Source: Rhizophlyctis rosea (lineage: Eukaryota; Chytridiomycota; Chytridiomycetes; Rhizophlyctidales; Rhizophlyctidaceae). From it: a stretch of DNA of 64,000 nt. The stretch is from positions 7,158 to 71,157 of the forward strand of contig JADGJC010000015.1 of assembly GCA_027596075.1 (NCBI GenBank), given 5' to 3'. Shown piece by piece: positions 33,738 through 45,320 of the stretch. Both the position numbers and the translations under genes were made by a program. Positions within the stretch are counted from its first letter, which is position 1. Each line of letters opens with the position of its first letter. The notes beneath the pieces are model-generated. The model made no database searches, was not told the DNA's origin, and was given only the letters and a program-made list of their open reading frames with translations.

Positions 33738-36568
33738 CTACATCCCAAACTCATGCAACCTCCCCCAAACCCTCTCCAACCTCCCCCGTCTCTCCTCCAA
33801 CGCCCGTCTCCTCTCACTAACAAACCGATCCTCCTGCAAAAGCCCCTCAACAACCCCCATATCCTTCTCCAAGACTCCCAACCTCCCCACAAGCTCCTTC
33901 TCCAAACTCTCCCCAAACCTCCCCAAAAAATGCCAATCAACATGCATAGGAACATTATCTCCAAACCTCCTAAACGCCAATCTAAAATACGCTTCACTAG
34001 CCGCCATGACGTGCAACACCTCATCGTCTTCATGGGTATCACGAAGACGAGACAAGTCCCGTGCGTTGAGGCCTGTGTAGCCGGCTTCAGCTAAGGCGGC
34101 GAGGGCGCGGTTGGTGGTTTCGGGTTTTGGTGGGGAGGTGGAAGAGGTGAGGGATCGTGCGACTTCGAGTTGGGCTTTAAGGTCTGCTAAGGCCGTGGCT
34201 TTGGCGCGGGTGAATTCGTCGGTGCCCATGGTGAAAGCGTGGCGGCGTTCCATGGCGACGAGGGAGGAGAGGGTTTCGGCGGTTTGGCGGTGGAGGTCGT
34301 TTTGGAAGATTTGGATGCCGAATCTGGTGTTTTGTAGGCAGAAACATGGTGAGCGAAGTTCATGAGAATACAGCTGTAAGCGATGACCTCCAGGGAGTGA
34401 AAGACTTCCAGCAAGATAGTGCTAGCGCCAACCCCCACCCCGCCCGGACCCCTCTTCCACCCCCGTCCACATACACACACAAAGAAAATAACTCACCTAA
34501 CCTGCCCCTGCAAATTACTAAACCTCCCAAAAACATCATCCGTCAACTTCGCAACAAGCGCATGCAACTCCTCACTAACAGCCTGCAAACACCCCTGCGC
34601 ATGCTTCTCCCACTCCTCCTGGAAACTACTAATCACAAACGTAAACGCCCCATACGGACTATACCCCTGTAACTCCCTCCCCTTTTGCGTCTCTATAATC
34701 TTCCGCACATCCGTCGTCGTGAGGGGTTTCTTCACCCCCGTGGTCGAGTCGGTGTCGGTTGTTGGGAGGGGTTTGTAGGTTGAGGATGAGGAGGAGGAGA
34801 AGAAGGGGGAGGGGAGGACGGAGGAGATGGAAGAGATTGAGGAGGAGATTAGACCACCTCCTCCGGAGGGTGTGGAGGGTGTTGATGGTGCGGGAGGTTT
34901 CTTATCGATTGCGAAAACGGGTCGGGAAGCCGCGACGTTGGCACGAAACTCCTCGAAATGCGCGTGGATTTTCTGATAAAAATACTTGAAATCCTGGTGG
35001 GCGCCGATACTGTAATTGACCAACGTGCAGAAATGGCGGACCATGTGCATGAGTTCGATCCGGGCGTTTTCGCCTAGGGCGGGAGGTAACTTGCTGAGTT
35101 CCATGTTGACGGTTTGCATGGCTTCTTCGGTGCGGGCTTTCATGTCTGGTAAACTTGTGTCGGTGAGTAAGGTGAGTTGGCGGCTGAGTTCGCGGCGAAG
35201 GGAGTCGATGCCGAAGCGGTCGAGTTGGTGGCGGAGCCCGGCCCAGGGTTGTTGGGTGGAGAAGAATTGGTCTTCTTTTTTGCGGGCGTCGTCAAAGGTG
35301 ATGCCTTTGTCCATGTCGACCTTGCTGGGGTTTTTTACGACCCAATAGCCGAGTTGCAAGGCCCATTGGTTGCCGAGGAGGATTTGAAGCCATCGGTCGT
35401 GGGTGCCCGCTTCGATGGTGTCCGGTTTTGTGAGCACTCCCAAAGTTCGTAGACCATATGGATCCACATCTTTCGCCATGTGCACTATTGCCTATTGACG
35501 CGTTGATGAGTACTCATTAGATCAGAGATAAACAATAAACAAAACGCGCGGCCACAAAGGAAAACACACCTGGTTGTCCATCTCATCTTTACAAGTAATC
35601 GTGGCAACGATGATAGCCCGATCCTTCGAGATATAATGTCTCACAAGTTCCTGAACCACATCAATATACTGTGCATCCTCCTTGCGATCCACGCTACGGA
35701 TGATGCCCGGTAAATCAATCAGCGTCAAGTTGGTAGCAGCCCCCCTAATATCTAAACATGCAATATTCCGCGTGAACTTTAGCTCGTTGCTGTACGCTTC
35801 CTTATCTCGCGCCGTGACTGTTGAATCATCGAAACGGTAATCCAAATACCGATTGGGGTCCACGCTTGGGTTCAACAACGCCTTCTGTGCCCGTCGTACC
35901 GCTAGTTCTACGTCCTCCTTGTCGGTAATCTCCGTTCCAAAATTCACCTCCTTTACCGCCTTGAGCGGTCTGCCTTGTCCATCATACTCAAATCGTAGTT
36001 TGATAGTACATGACCACGGATGCTTCCCATCTCCGTCACCTGTAGATAGCCGGACTTCTGTCACGGAGCGGGTGCAGGTCCCCTCCGCTCTAGGTAGTTC
36101 CACCCCACATAACGCCTCCAACACACTACTCTTCCCCACACTTTGATTCCCGCACACTACAATGGTAGGCAGATCTAGATCCATGTGCGCTCCCGCATCC
36201 CTCATGCTATTGACCATCCGCATCAGCCGCCGCGCACGCTCAGCGTACATGCTATGCGCTAGGAAATCGTCCGCCGACATGGAATGCGTATCAAGCGAGG
36301 CATTGGAGCTCCGTTCTCGGAGCGATACCGCTGCCGAGGCTGTGTCTGAGCGTCCAACCATCTTGGCGCGGAGACTGTGGCGGGATGGTTGATGTTTGAG
36401 AGGGTGCTGGCTCGTGGAAAGCGTGCTTGGTCGGCCTTCTGTGGTGTCGAAGAATTCGTCCTCAGATTCGAATTCTGGACTATTTGAGCGTAGCGGGGTT
36501 TGCGGGGAAGGGATAGGAAGGGAGTGCACCACGGAGGAAGCAAGAGACCACGGACCCCAACGTGTCAT
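33738..36568 (-). CDS. Dynamin-superfamily GTPase (Mx/Dnm-like) with GED
   Basis: Exons 36568-35570, 35491-34497, 34323-33738 give 859 residues. The N-terminal 95 residues are Ser/Pro-rich. The GTPase domain has P-loop GNQSVGKSSVLEAL, the switch I TCTRSVTEV, G3 DLPGI and G4 TKPD. The stalk/middle domain follows, with QHAG-free but typical helices, a Ser-rich insert around 560-600 at the place of the PH domain, and a C-terminal GED with DDEVLHVMAASEAYFRLAFRRFGDNVP. No pleckstrin domain is visible, as in Mx and fungal dynamin-related proteins. It should act in membrane remodelling or fission. The intron between exons 2 and 3 is 173 nt. Start chosen at the ATG before TRWGPW; the frame upstream opens with TTG. 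Divergent from TTLL2. Confidence 0.88.
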
Positions 36569-37308
36569 AAATAATACAGGGCGCGTCTGCAACGCTCTGG
36601 CGCGATAGTATTGACGGAAAGCGTGAGTCGTATAGGGTAGGTATTTGACCCTTTCTTACTGTTCGACTTCACTTGAAAGTGTGGGTGGGTATCTGATAGG
36701 TATGAAGCTTGCAGGGGTATCAAGCAGGCAAAGGTGGTTGGTTACTGGAAAAATTTGAAGAGAAGTAGGGGCAATACTTGACAGTCGACTGCTAGCGGTA
36801 TTGTTATAGAGATAAGTTATGAGATATTGTTCTCCGAGTGCGAACTCCCCTCACCGTGTAAAACCCCCAAAATACCGGTAGTTCTTTTCAATGAGGATGA
36901 TGAGGACAAGCTGTTTTGACAACTTTGCACTTTGCCACTCAATGCCAGGTTGCTTGTCACGCTGCACTGCGAGCGAGCGGATGGTGGCACCTCCACGTGG
37001 AAGTGTGGCTGTGCACTGTGGATGAGATGCAGTGTGGCTTATGACACGCGTGTGTGGTGGGAACACTGACACTGCATGCATAGGACCCTGATTTGGACGA
37101 TCGACGTGCATCAGTTAGCATGTACCAGCAGCTGGCAGCTGCGTAGCCAGTGGTCATAGTGTGCTTGTTTGCTTACTACTCATTTCTCCACTACTTGAGA
37201 GCCATTTTCCTTCCACCAGTCATCGTCCTGAATCACCACACTGTGAGGTTGGTGGGGACCCCCTACTACTCAGATTCATATCCTCAATATGTTCTCCATT
37301 CCACGAAA
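36569..37308. promoter_or_regulatory. Divergent intergenic region (dynamin-like / TTLL2)
   Basis: 740 bp between head-to-head ATGs. Features by eye: a GTG/CAC-rich stretch at 37000-37060 and AT-rich DNA at 36780-36830. No TATA box. Presumed to hold both promoters. Confidence 0.4.
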
Positions 37309-39868
37309 ATGCCATCAACAATAACCCTACCATTGCTATTACCATCTCAATCTTACATAACACGCAGCCCATTACGGTCTCCCTCTCATTCCCCACGTAG
37401 CAAACCATCAACCCCGGTCAAACTTGAAAGTCGCCCAAACTTCTCAAAAACTCATTTGGAACTCGCTGGCCCACCACCCTCCCCGTCCAACATTGATGAA
37501 ACTGATCCTGACGAGTTCCCACCGGAAGATTCGCGGGATATTGAAGCGAGCAGTGACGCAGACGAGGACTTGGAAGATGTCGCCACCGCCACAGCTTCAG
37601 ACTCGGAAGCGGATCAAGAAACCATAGACCGACTGTGGAGACAACGTAGCATTCCATCCCTCGCACCAGCCTACTCCGACAATGCCCCTGTTCGAACCAG
37701 CATTCTATATTACCGTCTAGCCGAAGCTGGACCTAGTTTGATTCGGGAGGTGATGGAAAGCCAAGGTGAGAGATGCTATTCAATAACCGGCACATTGAAA
37801 CCGCCACCCTCATCCTGCGCTCTTCAAAGGTTGGCGCGAGTACATAGAAGACGAATCTCCCTACTGGAATCTGTGGTGGAAAGGCACCAAGTTTCGAAGA
37901 TGTGACTACGAGGAGTGTAAGAGTTGGCAGAGACTTAACCACTTTCCCAAAACGGCTGTCATTACTCGGAAGGTAAGGTGTTTCCCTGCCGCTTGTCGTC
38001 GTGGAGCATCTCCAGAGTTTCAGCCATATTGACTTTTGACAACCTCATAGGACAAGCTGTTCCGCTTGTTGAGAACCATGCGTGGCATCTATGGATCGAG
38101 CTATGACTTCTTCCCGCAGACCTTTTCACTGGTAATATCCAATCAGTGAAGTCACCTTCATATTGCACCATCCTAAGATGTTCGCGGAAATCAGCCCACA
38201 GAGTACGTCAAGTTTGTCAAAATATATGCGGAGGAGGAGGAACAGGGCAGGAAGGTGTGTAGAAGTTGCATTACTGACAGCCGCATTGCCACCACCACTC
38301 ATCCAATGCCCCCTCCTCTCGCCCTGCTCCACAGACTCCATGGATCTGCAAACCAGCCGACCAAAGCCGAGGTCGGGGCATCTTCGTCTTCCAGAATCTC
38401 CACGAACTGAGATACGACTGTCAGTAAGTGTACTTTGTCGTCATCGAAGCACATCATTTTCCAACTCCAACGGATTACCCCTGGCTTTTTTTTGACAATC
38501 ATCTCACTCTCCCTCTCTTGCATTCACCCTCAGCGCAATCCTGCAACGCTACATCCTAAACCCTTTCCTAATCGCAGGCTACAAATTCGACCTCCGATGG
38601 CAGGTAGCTCCCTCTCCAATTCGATGTCATCACCCTCCACCCCTTCCACCATACCTAACCCTTCGCCCCTCACAGCTACGTCCTCGTAAAATCCTATCGT
38701 CCTCTCGTCGTCTACATATACGAAAAGGCCATCGTCCGATTCGCTACCGTAAGCACTCGTCCATTTCCCCAGATCCTTACCAAGTTACTAATCTTGAGCC
38801 ACCAACCATTTTGGGTTCTTCATGCCCAAAGAGTAAATACACCTTAACCGATTTAGCCAATCCGTACGCTCACCTGACGAACACATCCATCAACAAGAAA
38901 TCGCCGACGTTTGATGATGCGAAGGAAGGTGTTGGCGCTGGTTGTCGATGGGGTATCGAGAAGTTAAGGAGTTACTTCGAGGAACGCGGGTGGGATTGGG
39001 AGAGGATTTGGAGGAAGTAAGTTATGGCTTTTCAAGCGCTGATTTTAAATATCGCCTGCCATTTGACCCTGACTATTTTCAGGATCCAAGGAATCATCAT
39101 CCTAACACTGTTACCCGTATCCTCCGAAATACCCGCAAACGTAGAAGGCTGTTTCGAGTTGTACGGGTTCGACGTCTTGGTGGATGAGCAGATGAGGCCA
39201 TGGCTCTTAGGTAACCTATCTGCAGTCGTTAGGCATTTCGGTTTTCACAACTGACCATATTTCTCCATGTTCTTGCAGAGGTCAATCTTAGCCCTGCCCT
39301 CTCCGTAGATTCTGAGGTGGATGTAGACGTTAAGAAGGTACCATGCCTTTGACTTTCTGTTCATCAGGTCCACTGACCTCTCAGGCAAATCCGTTCGCTT
39401 CTATCAACCCCCGCTTCAGCCGTTACTAATAGATATTCTAAAACTGATCGGCATAACGGACCGGGACGGATATTTGGCACAACAACATCTTCAGGTGCGT
39501 CGAATTTTCCCAATCAACCTTTAACGGTTGTATCTATTCGAATTGATACGTCAAGGTACTAACCCCATGCTCAACTCACTTCCTCACCACAGACAACAAG
39601 AAAAAAATCCCCCTCCACATCCTCACTTATCTGTAAGTGTGTCCTCACATCCCCTCCTCCATCCGACCCACTCAACTCCCCACTTCCAACAGCTAAACCC
39701 ACCCCTTGCACCCGCAAAGCCCCACCGCACCACCACCCCGCAACCGTCGGCGAATTCACAAAGATCTTCCCCTACAGCTCCTCCACAGACTTGCCGGATG
39801 CCGTTAAAGTTGGGTCGGTGCCGGCGAAGAGGGTTGTTGGGGATGTGAGGAGAAGGTTTTTCGTTTAA
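37309..39868 (+). CDS. Tubulin tyrosine ligase-like protein, TTLL2 type
   Basis: Thirteen exons, 37309-37765, 37830-37972, 38051-38131, 38195-38254, 38335-38423, 38534-38599, 38676-38748, 38832-39016, 39083-39210, 39279-39337, 39420-39494, 39593-39632, 39693-39868, give 543 residues. The N-terminal 130 residues are acidic and disordered. The TTL domain then follows in order: SPYWNLWWKGTKFR, SWQRLNHFPKT, WICKPADQSRGRGIFVFQ, GYKFDLR, YVLVKSYRPLVVYIYEKA, NPYAHLTNTSINKK, CFELYGFDVLVDE and PWLLEVNLSPAL. The ATP-grasp residues of glutamylases are present. Order and residues match animal TTLL2. Expected to polyglutamylate axonemal or cytoplasmic tubulin. One junction (38599/38676) works in frame only with a GC donor (see findings). 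Confidence 0.9.
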
Positions 39869-40391
39869 GGCTCAGGTTGGGGCATTATGTTGATGAGGTC
39901 GTATGGGGAGGTATTGTGATGAAAGTCGTGCTGAGAGCGGCATGCGGAAAGGGGAAGGAACAAGAACCGGTGAACGTGGGGGGGGACGGGGAAGTTGTTC
40001 AACTAGATATGGGGCCCAATTTGGCGAATATAAGATCACGGGAAAAAACATCACATTTCCAGTTGGAAAGAATCCACCGCATGAGTCGATTGAGAAGGAT
40101 ACAAAACAATTGGCATGTCAGGAAAGACGAGATATAAGGAACACTATACGCTTCTCCCAGCCCTCCATGCCATATATAGGTGAATCAAATGTCACAATGG
40201 CAGGAATGGGGAAAAGACTCGAAGGGGAATGTGCAATGGAACATCTACCACGTAACTGCACATAAACATCCGCAACGGCATGCAGAATTACTTCAAATGT
40301 CAAATCAGACCCATTCCGCATCATAAGCACGTAGAGGTGGCATTCATTCACAGCGGTTGTCCCCAGTCCATATCCCCCACAATCCCTAATC
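39869..40391. other. Intergenic
   Basis: 523 bp. A minus-strand frame at 40118-40450 is open but has no start context or domain and ends in ordinary sequence. Confidence 0.4.
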
Positions 40392-40901
40392 TCACCTAAA
40401 CCCCAACATCGCAGCCCCAACTGGTTCAAATTCATGAAAAATTTGTCCATTATCCCTAGTCAACTTCTTCACAGCCTCCATGAGCGTCGATCTTGGTTCT
40501 TGTGAATAGAGGAAGGCGGAACGGAAGTGAGGGAAAAGGGGCATGCGGGACGAATGGGCGGAATCGAGGACTGGTGTTTCGGGCTGTGTGGTAGTTGAGT
40601 TTGGATTGCGGGTACTTGCGCTCGGCGGATATGCGGCGACTGGGATCTCGAGCGGATGCGGAGAAGGGTGTGGGGTGCCATGGGATGACGTGTCGTGTAA
40701 GATTTTGATTAAGTTGGAAGTGAAAGACGTGAAGAAGAGACAGATATGTAAACTGACTGTGCATCGCTGTGGTCGGTTGTGCTGTCGCGAGTATTTTACG
40801 TGGAAGCAGCGAGCGAGAATAAATGACGGGGCAGATAGACAAAATGTATTATGGGAAACAATAAAGGCAAATAATGCACGACTGAAGAGTAGAAGAAGCA
40901 T
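40392..40901 (-). CDS. Hypothetical ORF with hydrophobic N terminus, doubtful
   Basis: ATG-initiated minus-strand frame of 169 codons. The N terminus MLLLLFSRALFAFIVS could be a signal peptide. The middle is Pro/Ser/Thr-rich, and the end reads MEAVKKLTRDNGQIFHEFEPVG, which looks more like true coding sequence. A donor-like ag|gtgag at the stop suggests it could continue in a further exon. An overlapping frame is open as well, so this may be chance. Confidence 0.25.
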   Translation of the reverse strand: MLLLLFSRALFAFIVSHNTFCLSAPSFILARCFHVKYSRQHNRPQRCTVSLHICLFFTSFTSNLIKILHDTSSHGTPHPSPHPLEIPVAAYPPSASTRNPNSTTTQPETPVLDSAHSSRMPLFPHFRSAFLYSQEPRSTLMEAVKKLTRDNGQIFHEFEPVGAAMLGFR

Positions 40902-41031
40902 CCTATCTCAAAAGCTGATACTGATTGTGATATAACTACATGATGATTTGTCCACCGTTACCAGTGGCCACCGAGTCTCACGGTCGCTTCGCTTTGATTT
41001 CCACATTCCAAGGCACACGCATCGGTGCGGA

Positions 41032-41666
41032 GGATGGTAGTGGTAGCAAGGAGACCGAAGTCTGGGCCACCAATCCTCTTGAAAAACCAGGATGATAGTG
41101 GTAGCAAAAGGACCCGAAGGCCGGGCTACCAATCCTGTGAGGATGGTCGTGGTGGCAGAGAGACCTGAGTCTGGGCCACCAATCCTCTCGAATAGTGATA
41201 GGGCAAGGATGGTAGTGGTAGCAAAGGGACCCGGAGGCCGGGCTACCAATCCCTGGAGGATGGTCGTGGTGGCAAAGGAGACGAGTCTCGGGCCATCAAT
41301 CCTCTTGAGTAACGAGAAGCCAGGATGATAGTGGTAGCAAGGGACCCGCAGGCCGGGCTACCAATCCTGGGAGGATGGTCGTGGTAGCAAAGGAGACGAG
41401 TCTCGGGCTACCAATCCTCTCGAGTAGTATCCAAAGAAAAAACCAGGATGGTGGTGGTGGCGAAGGACCCGAAGGCCGGGCTACCAATCCTGTGAGGATG
41501 GTAAGGTGGTCAGGGAGACGAAGCTCGGACCACCAATCCTCTCGACCCGGATGATAGCGACAGCATGGGACCCGCAGGCCGGGCTGTCAATCCTTGGAGG
41601 ATGGTAATGGCAGGTAAAGGGAAATGATACGGGCAAAATGGCGGTATCACTCCGGCCCAACCAATC
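41032..41666. repeat. Array of eleven nested hairpins, two alternating types
   Basis: Eleven imperfect units start with ggat at 41032, 41090, 41141, 41207, 41258, 41323, 41373, 41446, 41496, 41549 and 41599, and end with caatcc 38-50 nt later (the last unit is longer). Type I units contain the inner hairpin cccgg-agg-ccggg or a variant. Type II units contain gagac-ga-gtctc or a variant. The types alternate strictly, giving a higher-order period of 102-124 bp. Each unit is bracketed by an outer stem, ggtagc...gctacc, ggtggc...gccacc, ggtggtc...gaccacc or gacagc...gctgtc. The paired bases change together, so base pairing is being kept. No ORF explains it. Confidence 0.85.
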
Positions 41667-42449
41667 CTCTCGACTCCCCGCGATGCAAAAGGAGTCTGCG
41701 CACATACAGAATGGTCCCACCCAACCGACCTTCATCTCGTTACGACCTTCCACCCGGTGAAGGGCTTCTGGAGTCCTTCTCCGCAGATCAGACCGCAGAT
41801 CGCACCCGCCTCAGCGACGGCAGCCTTGGTCCTTCGACGACGGCAGTGATAATAAGGGATTGGATGGACGTCGCCGAAGGAGGACTGCGAGTGCGTAAAG
41901 TTAGGCATGAGATTCCTGATGAGCTCTAGGGGCCAAACACGAAGGGGGAAGAGTGTGTGAGACTTGACTTCAGCTGATGCTGATAGCCAAATTATCCTAA
42001 AATGATTTGCTATTTAGCTAAATGGCTGGCACATGGTGCATGGTCCATGGTGCATGTGTGGTGCATGCCACCAGTCAGTTCCACTCCGCCCGACTTCGTT
42101 TCTCACCCACCCGACAAGCTTCACCATTTCAACACTTCCATCTGACAGGAAAACGCTGACGCTCCAAGCACAAGCACAGCACAACACCCTTGGCTTACTT
42201 CCATACTCTGCCTATCACCCTGCTTGAGAACCACTTCACCTGACACGTGTGCGGGACGCCTCTTTGGACCTCTTCTTTGGCTTCGTCCTTGGTAAGTGTT
42301 CTTCCTCTGCACCGGCTGAAAATAGTTTCCCCAACCCGGCGGAGTGACCAACTAACATTCGCTAAACCTTCTGTCATATAGCACCGCTATAAACGGAAAT
42401 AGCACAACCTCTTTCCACGCCGGAGGGGCAACTGAAACGCTTCCTATTC
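41667..42449. other. Region between hairpin array and UBE2W
   Basis: 783 bp. 42030-42070 is a cluster of catggtgcatg-type repeats with the core atggtccat. A TATA-like tataaac at 42388-42394 lies 56 nt before the UBE2W ATG. The plus-strand frame at 41624-41929 has no support. Confidence 0.45.
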
Positions 42450-43483
<1,034 letters not shown>

Positions 43484-45320
43484 CATAAAGCCCCGATTTT
43501 CCGACCCTCTCCACCTCCAACCCTATCTGCCACACCTATCGTGTTCACCATATACCACACAATCACCCCTGCCCGCCCGAGTCGATCCGAAGTTCTATTT
43601 GCAGAGTTTCTTTGTACAATACTGTGCAACCATTTGTATATTTTGTGGCGCTACATGCATTCGATTTGCTGATGTCTATGTATAAACATGGAAAGTCGGC
43701 GCACACCCCCGGCATTGGAGCGGACGTATCAAAAAGAGTTGTGTCTTCTCGGAAGGCCGAGGAACGATCATCGGTGGAAACATCAGGGAGGACCTCCAGA
43801 TAGAATGGACATTCAGTATTTTACTCTCAGCGCGAGTCGAAATCCTAAAGATATGCAAGGCATCGACATTCCATTTGTCCACCGTCATATAGTGTTTTAC
43901 GGTCGCTATGCTTGGGATTCGCACCCTTCCAAGGCCTTTTAACCGATACGTCATTGCTCAGGACGCTTCTCCTCTCCCCCTCTCCTATGTACAAAGAACG
44001 CATCAGATATTCAATTGAAATTTTACCTCCCATCCCAGATTGCAACGACATGAGTCTCGTGACAGACGTGGCAAGTCTAGTGCAACAAAAGGGACCACCT
44101 GGTGGGTTGACGAACTGAGCTACCCTGTAAAAGTCCCACTGGTTCCCCAAAACTCTCTGTAGCCCACTAGGGTAGCTCAGAACACTACCTCCGCCAGATG
44201 GAAGGTCCATTACTCCACACCACGCCCCTTAACCCCCGCCCCATTGACCGACCCGAGAGGGAGTATTGAGATGAGGGAAGAATGGGATGGAGGTCGTACT
44301 TCAAATTGTTACCGGCTTTCACGGTTATCCCTCAAGGGGACAGCGACGAATTCCACGCCAGACTCGACAAAACTTCATGGCTTTTTTCGTTGCTTGAAGA
44401 CATAAAAAACACATTAAATAATACATATTTCCAACGACAGAAAAAGAGGAAAGCTGCAAGCCACGTTGATATTCGCCACCCGCACTTTGTCACCACGGGA
44501 AGTACGTCCGCTTCACGAAGGAGGTCACGGCAAAAAGTCCGATTAAAGAAAGGGATCCCCGGCAAATCAAAAAGGCCAAGGAAGTGTACAGCGAGCGGGA
44601 TTTTTCGGCGGTGGCGAACGGTCAACGAGCTTGCAGCTCTTCACTTACCAGAACGATGTTACAGTTACAGGTCCGAAATAGGTGGGCCTGGGCACCAGCA
44701 GGTGGTGGCTTTTCTTGGTCTTGTGGTCTTGTGGATTGCCTTGAGTGGGAGTGCAATACCTTTTGAGTTGCGTTGGATTCACGCTGGCACGGAGTTGTCG
44801 GAAAGGTGATGAGGGTGTGGGGAAGTTGAACAGTCGAGGGTCGAGATCCGCGAGGGGCGCCCATCTGCCTATCGCACTTGGAGATCAACGGCTATCGATA
44901 TATCGCGCACATCTTAGCTGTTTTTAGCGCGTCGCAGAAGTTTTCAGCCCCTCAAATCTGCAGTCCGTTCCTCTGATCAAAACCGTTGCTGGACCCATTT
45001 TCAAACTTGCAAAGACACCCTTCCAATGCAAACATGAGGGAAAACAGCTACAACAAAAGATGGAAAAGCCAGCCGGAAAAAAAATACATCCAGATCCCCC
45101 AAGATGGGAATCTCGCAAAAGTATATACATAACTACACGTTACATGCAAAAGCAAACAAAAAAAAAAAAACAGGAACAAATAGATGAAACCCCATTCAAC
45201 GACTCATCCCCCGACTAAATATAATACCCATTCCCCACCCCCAACCCCCTCTGTTCTGACGCCCGCCCCCGTCCCCCCCCACAAGGACCCCCCCAGCACC
45301 CCCCGCCCACTTCCCACCCC
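43484..45320. other. Long intergenic stretch, no gene supported
   Basis: 1.8 kb. The longest frame (44282-44809 +, 175 codons) is basic in the middle and hydrophobic near the end but has no domain and is opposed by open frames on the other strand. A 12-bp perfect inverted repeat lies at 44115-44180. An A run sits at 45159-45170. 45200-45320 is C-rich low complexity, the 3' flank of CNOT11. Confidence 0.5.
44115..44180. repeat. 12-bp perfect inverted repeat, 42-nt spacer
   Basis: ctgagctaccct at 44115-44126 is matched by agggtagctcag at 44169-44180. The 66-nt unit could fold as a hairpin with a 12-bp stem. Not a tRNA: no T-arm, wrong stem lengths. Confidence 0.6.

Noticed and set aside
43845..44210. 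121-codon minus-strand ORF downstream of UBE2W
   Set aside because: No ATG-supported promoter, no domain, and it overlaps the inverted repeat at 44115.
44282..44809. 175-codon plus-strand ORF
   Set aside because: Composition changes abruptly, competing open frames on both strands, no domain and no splice partner.
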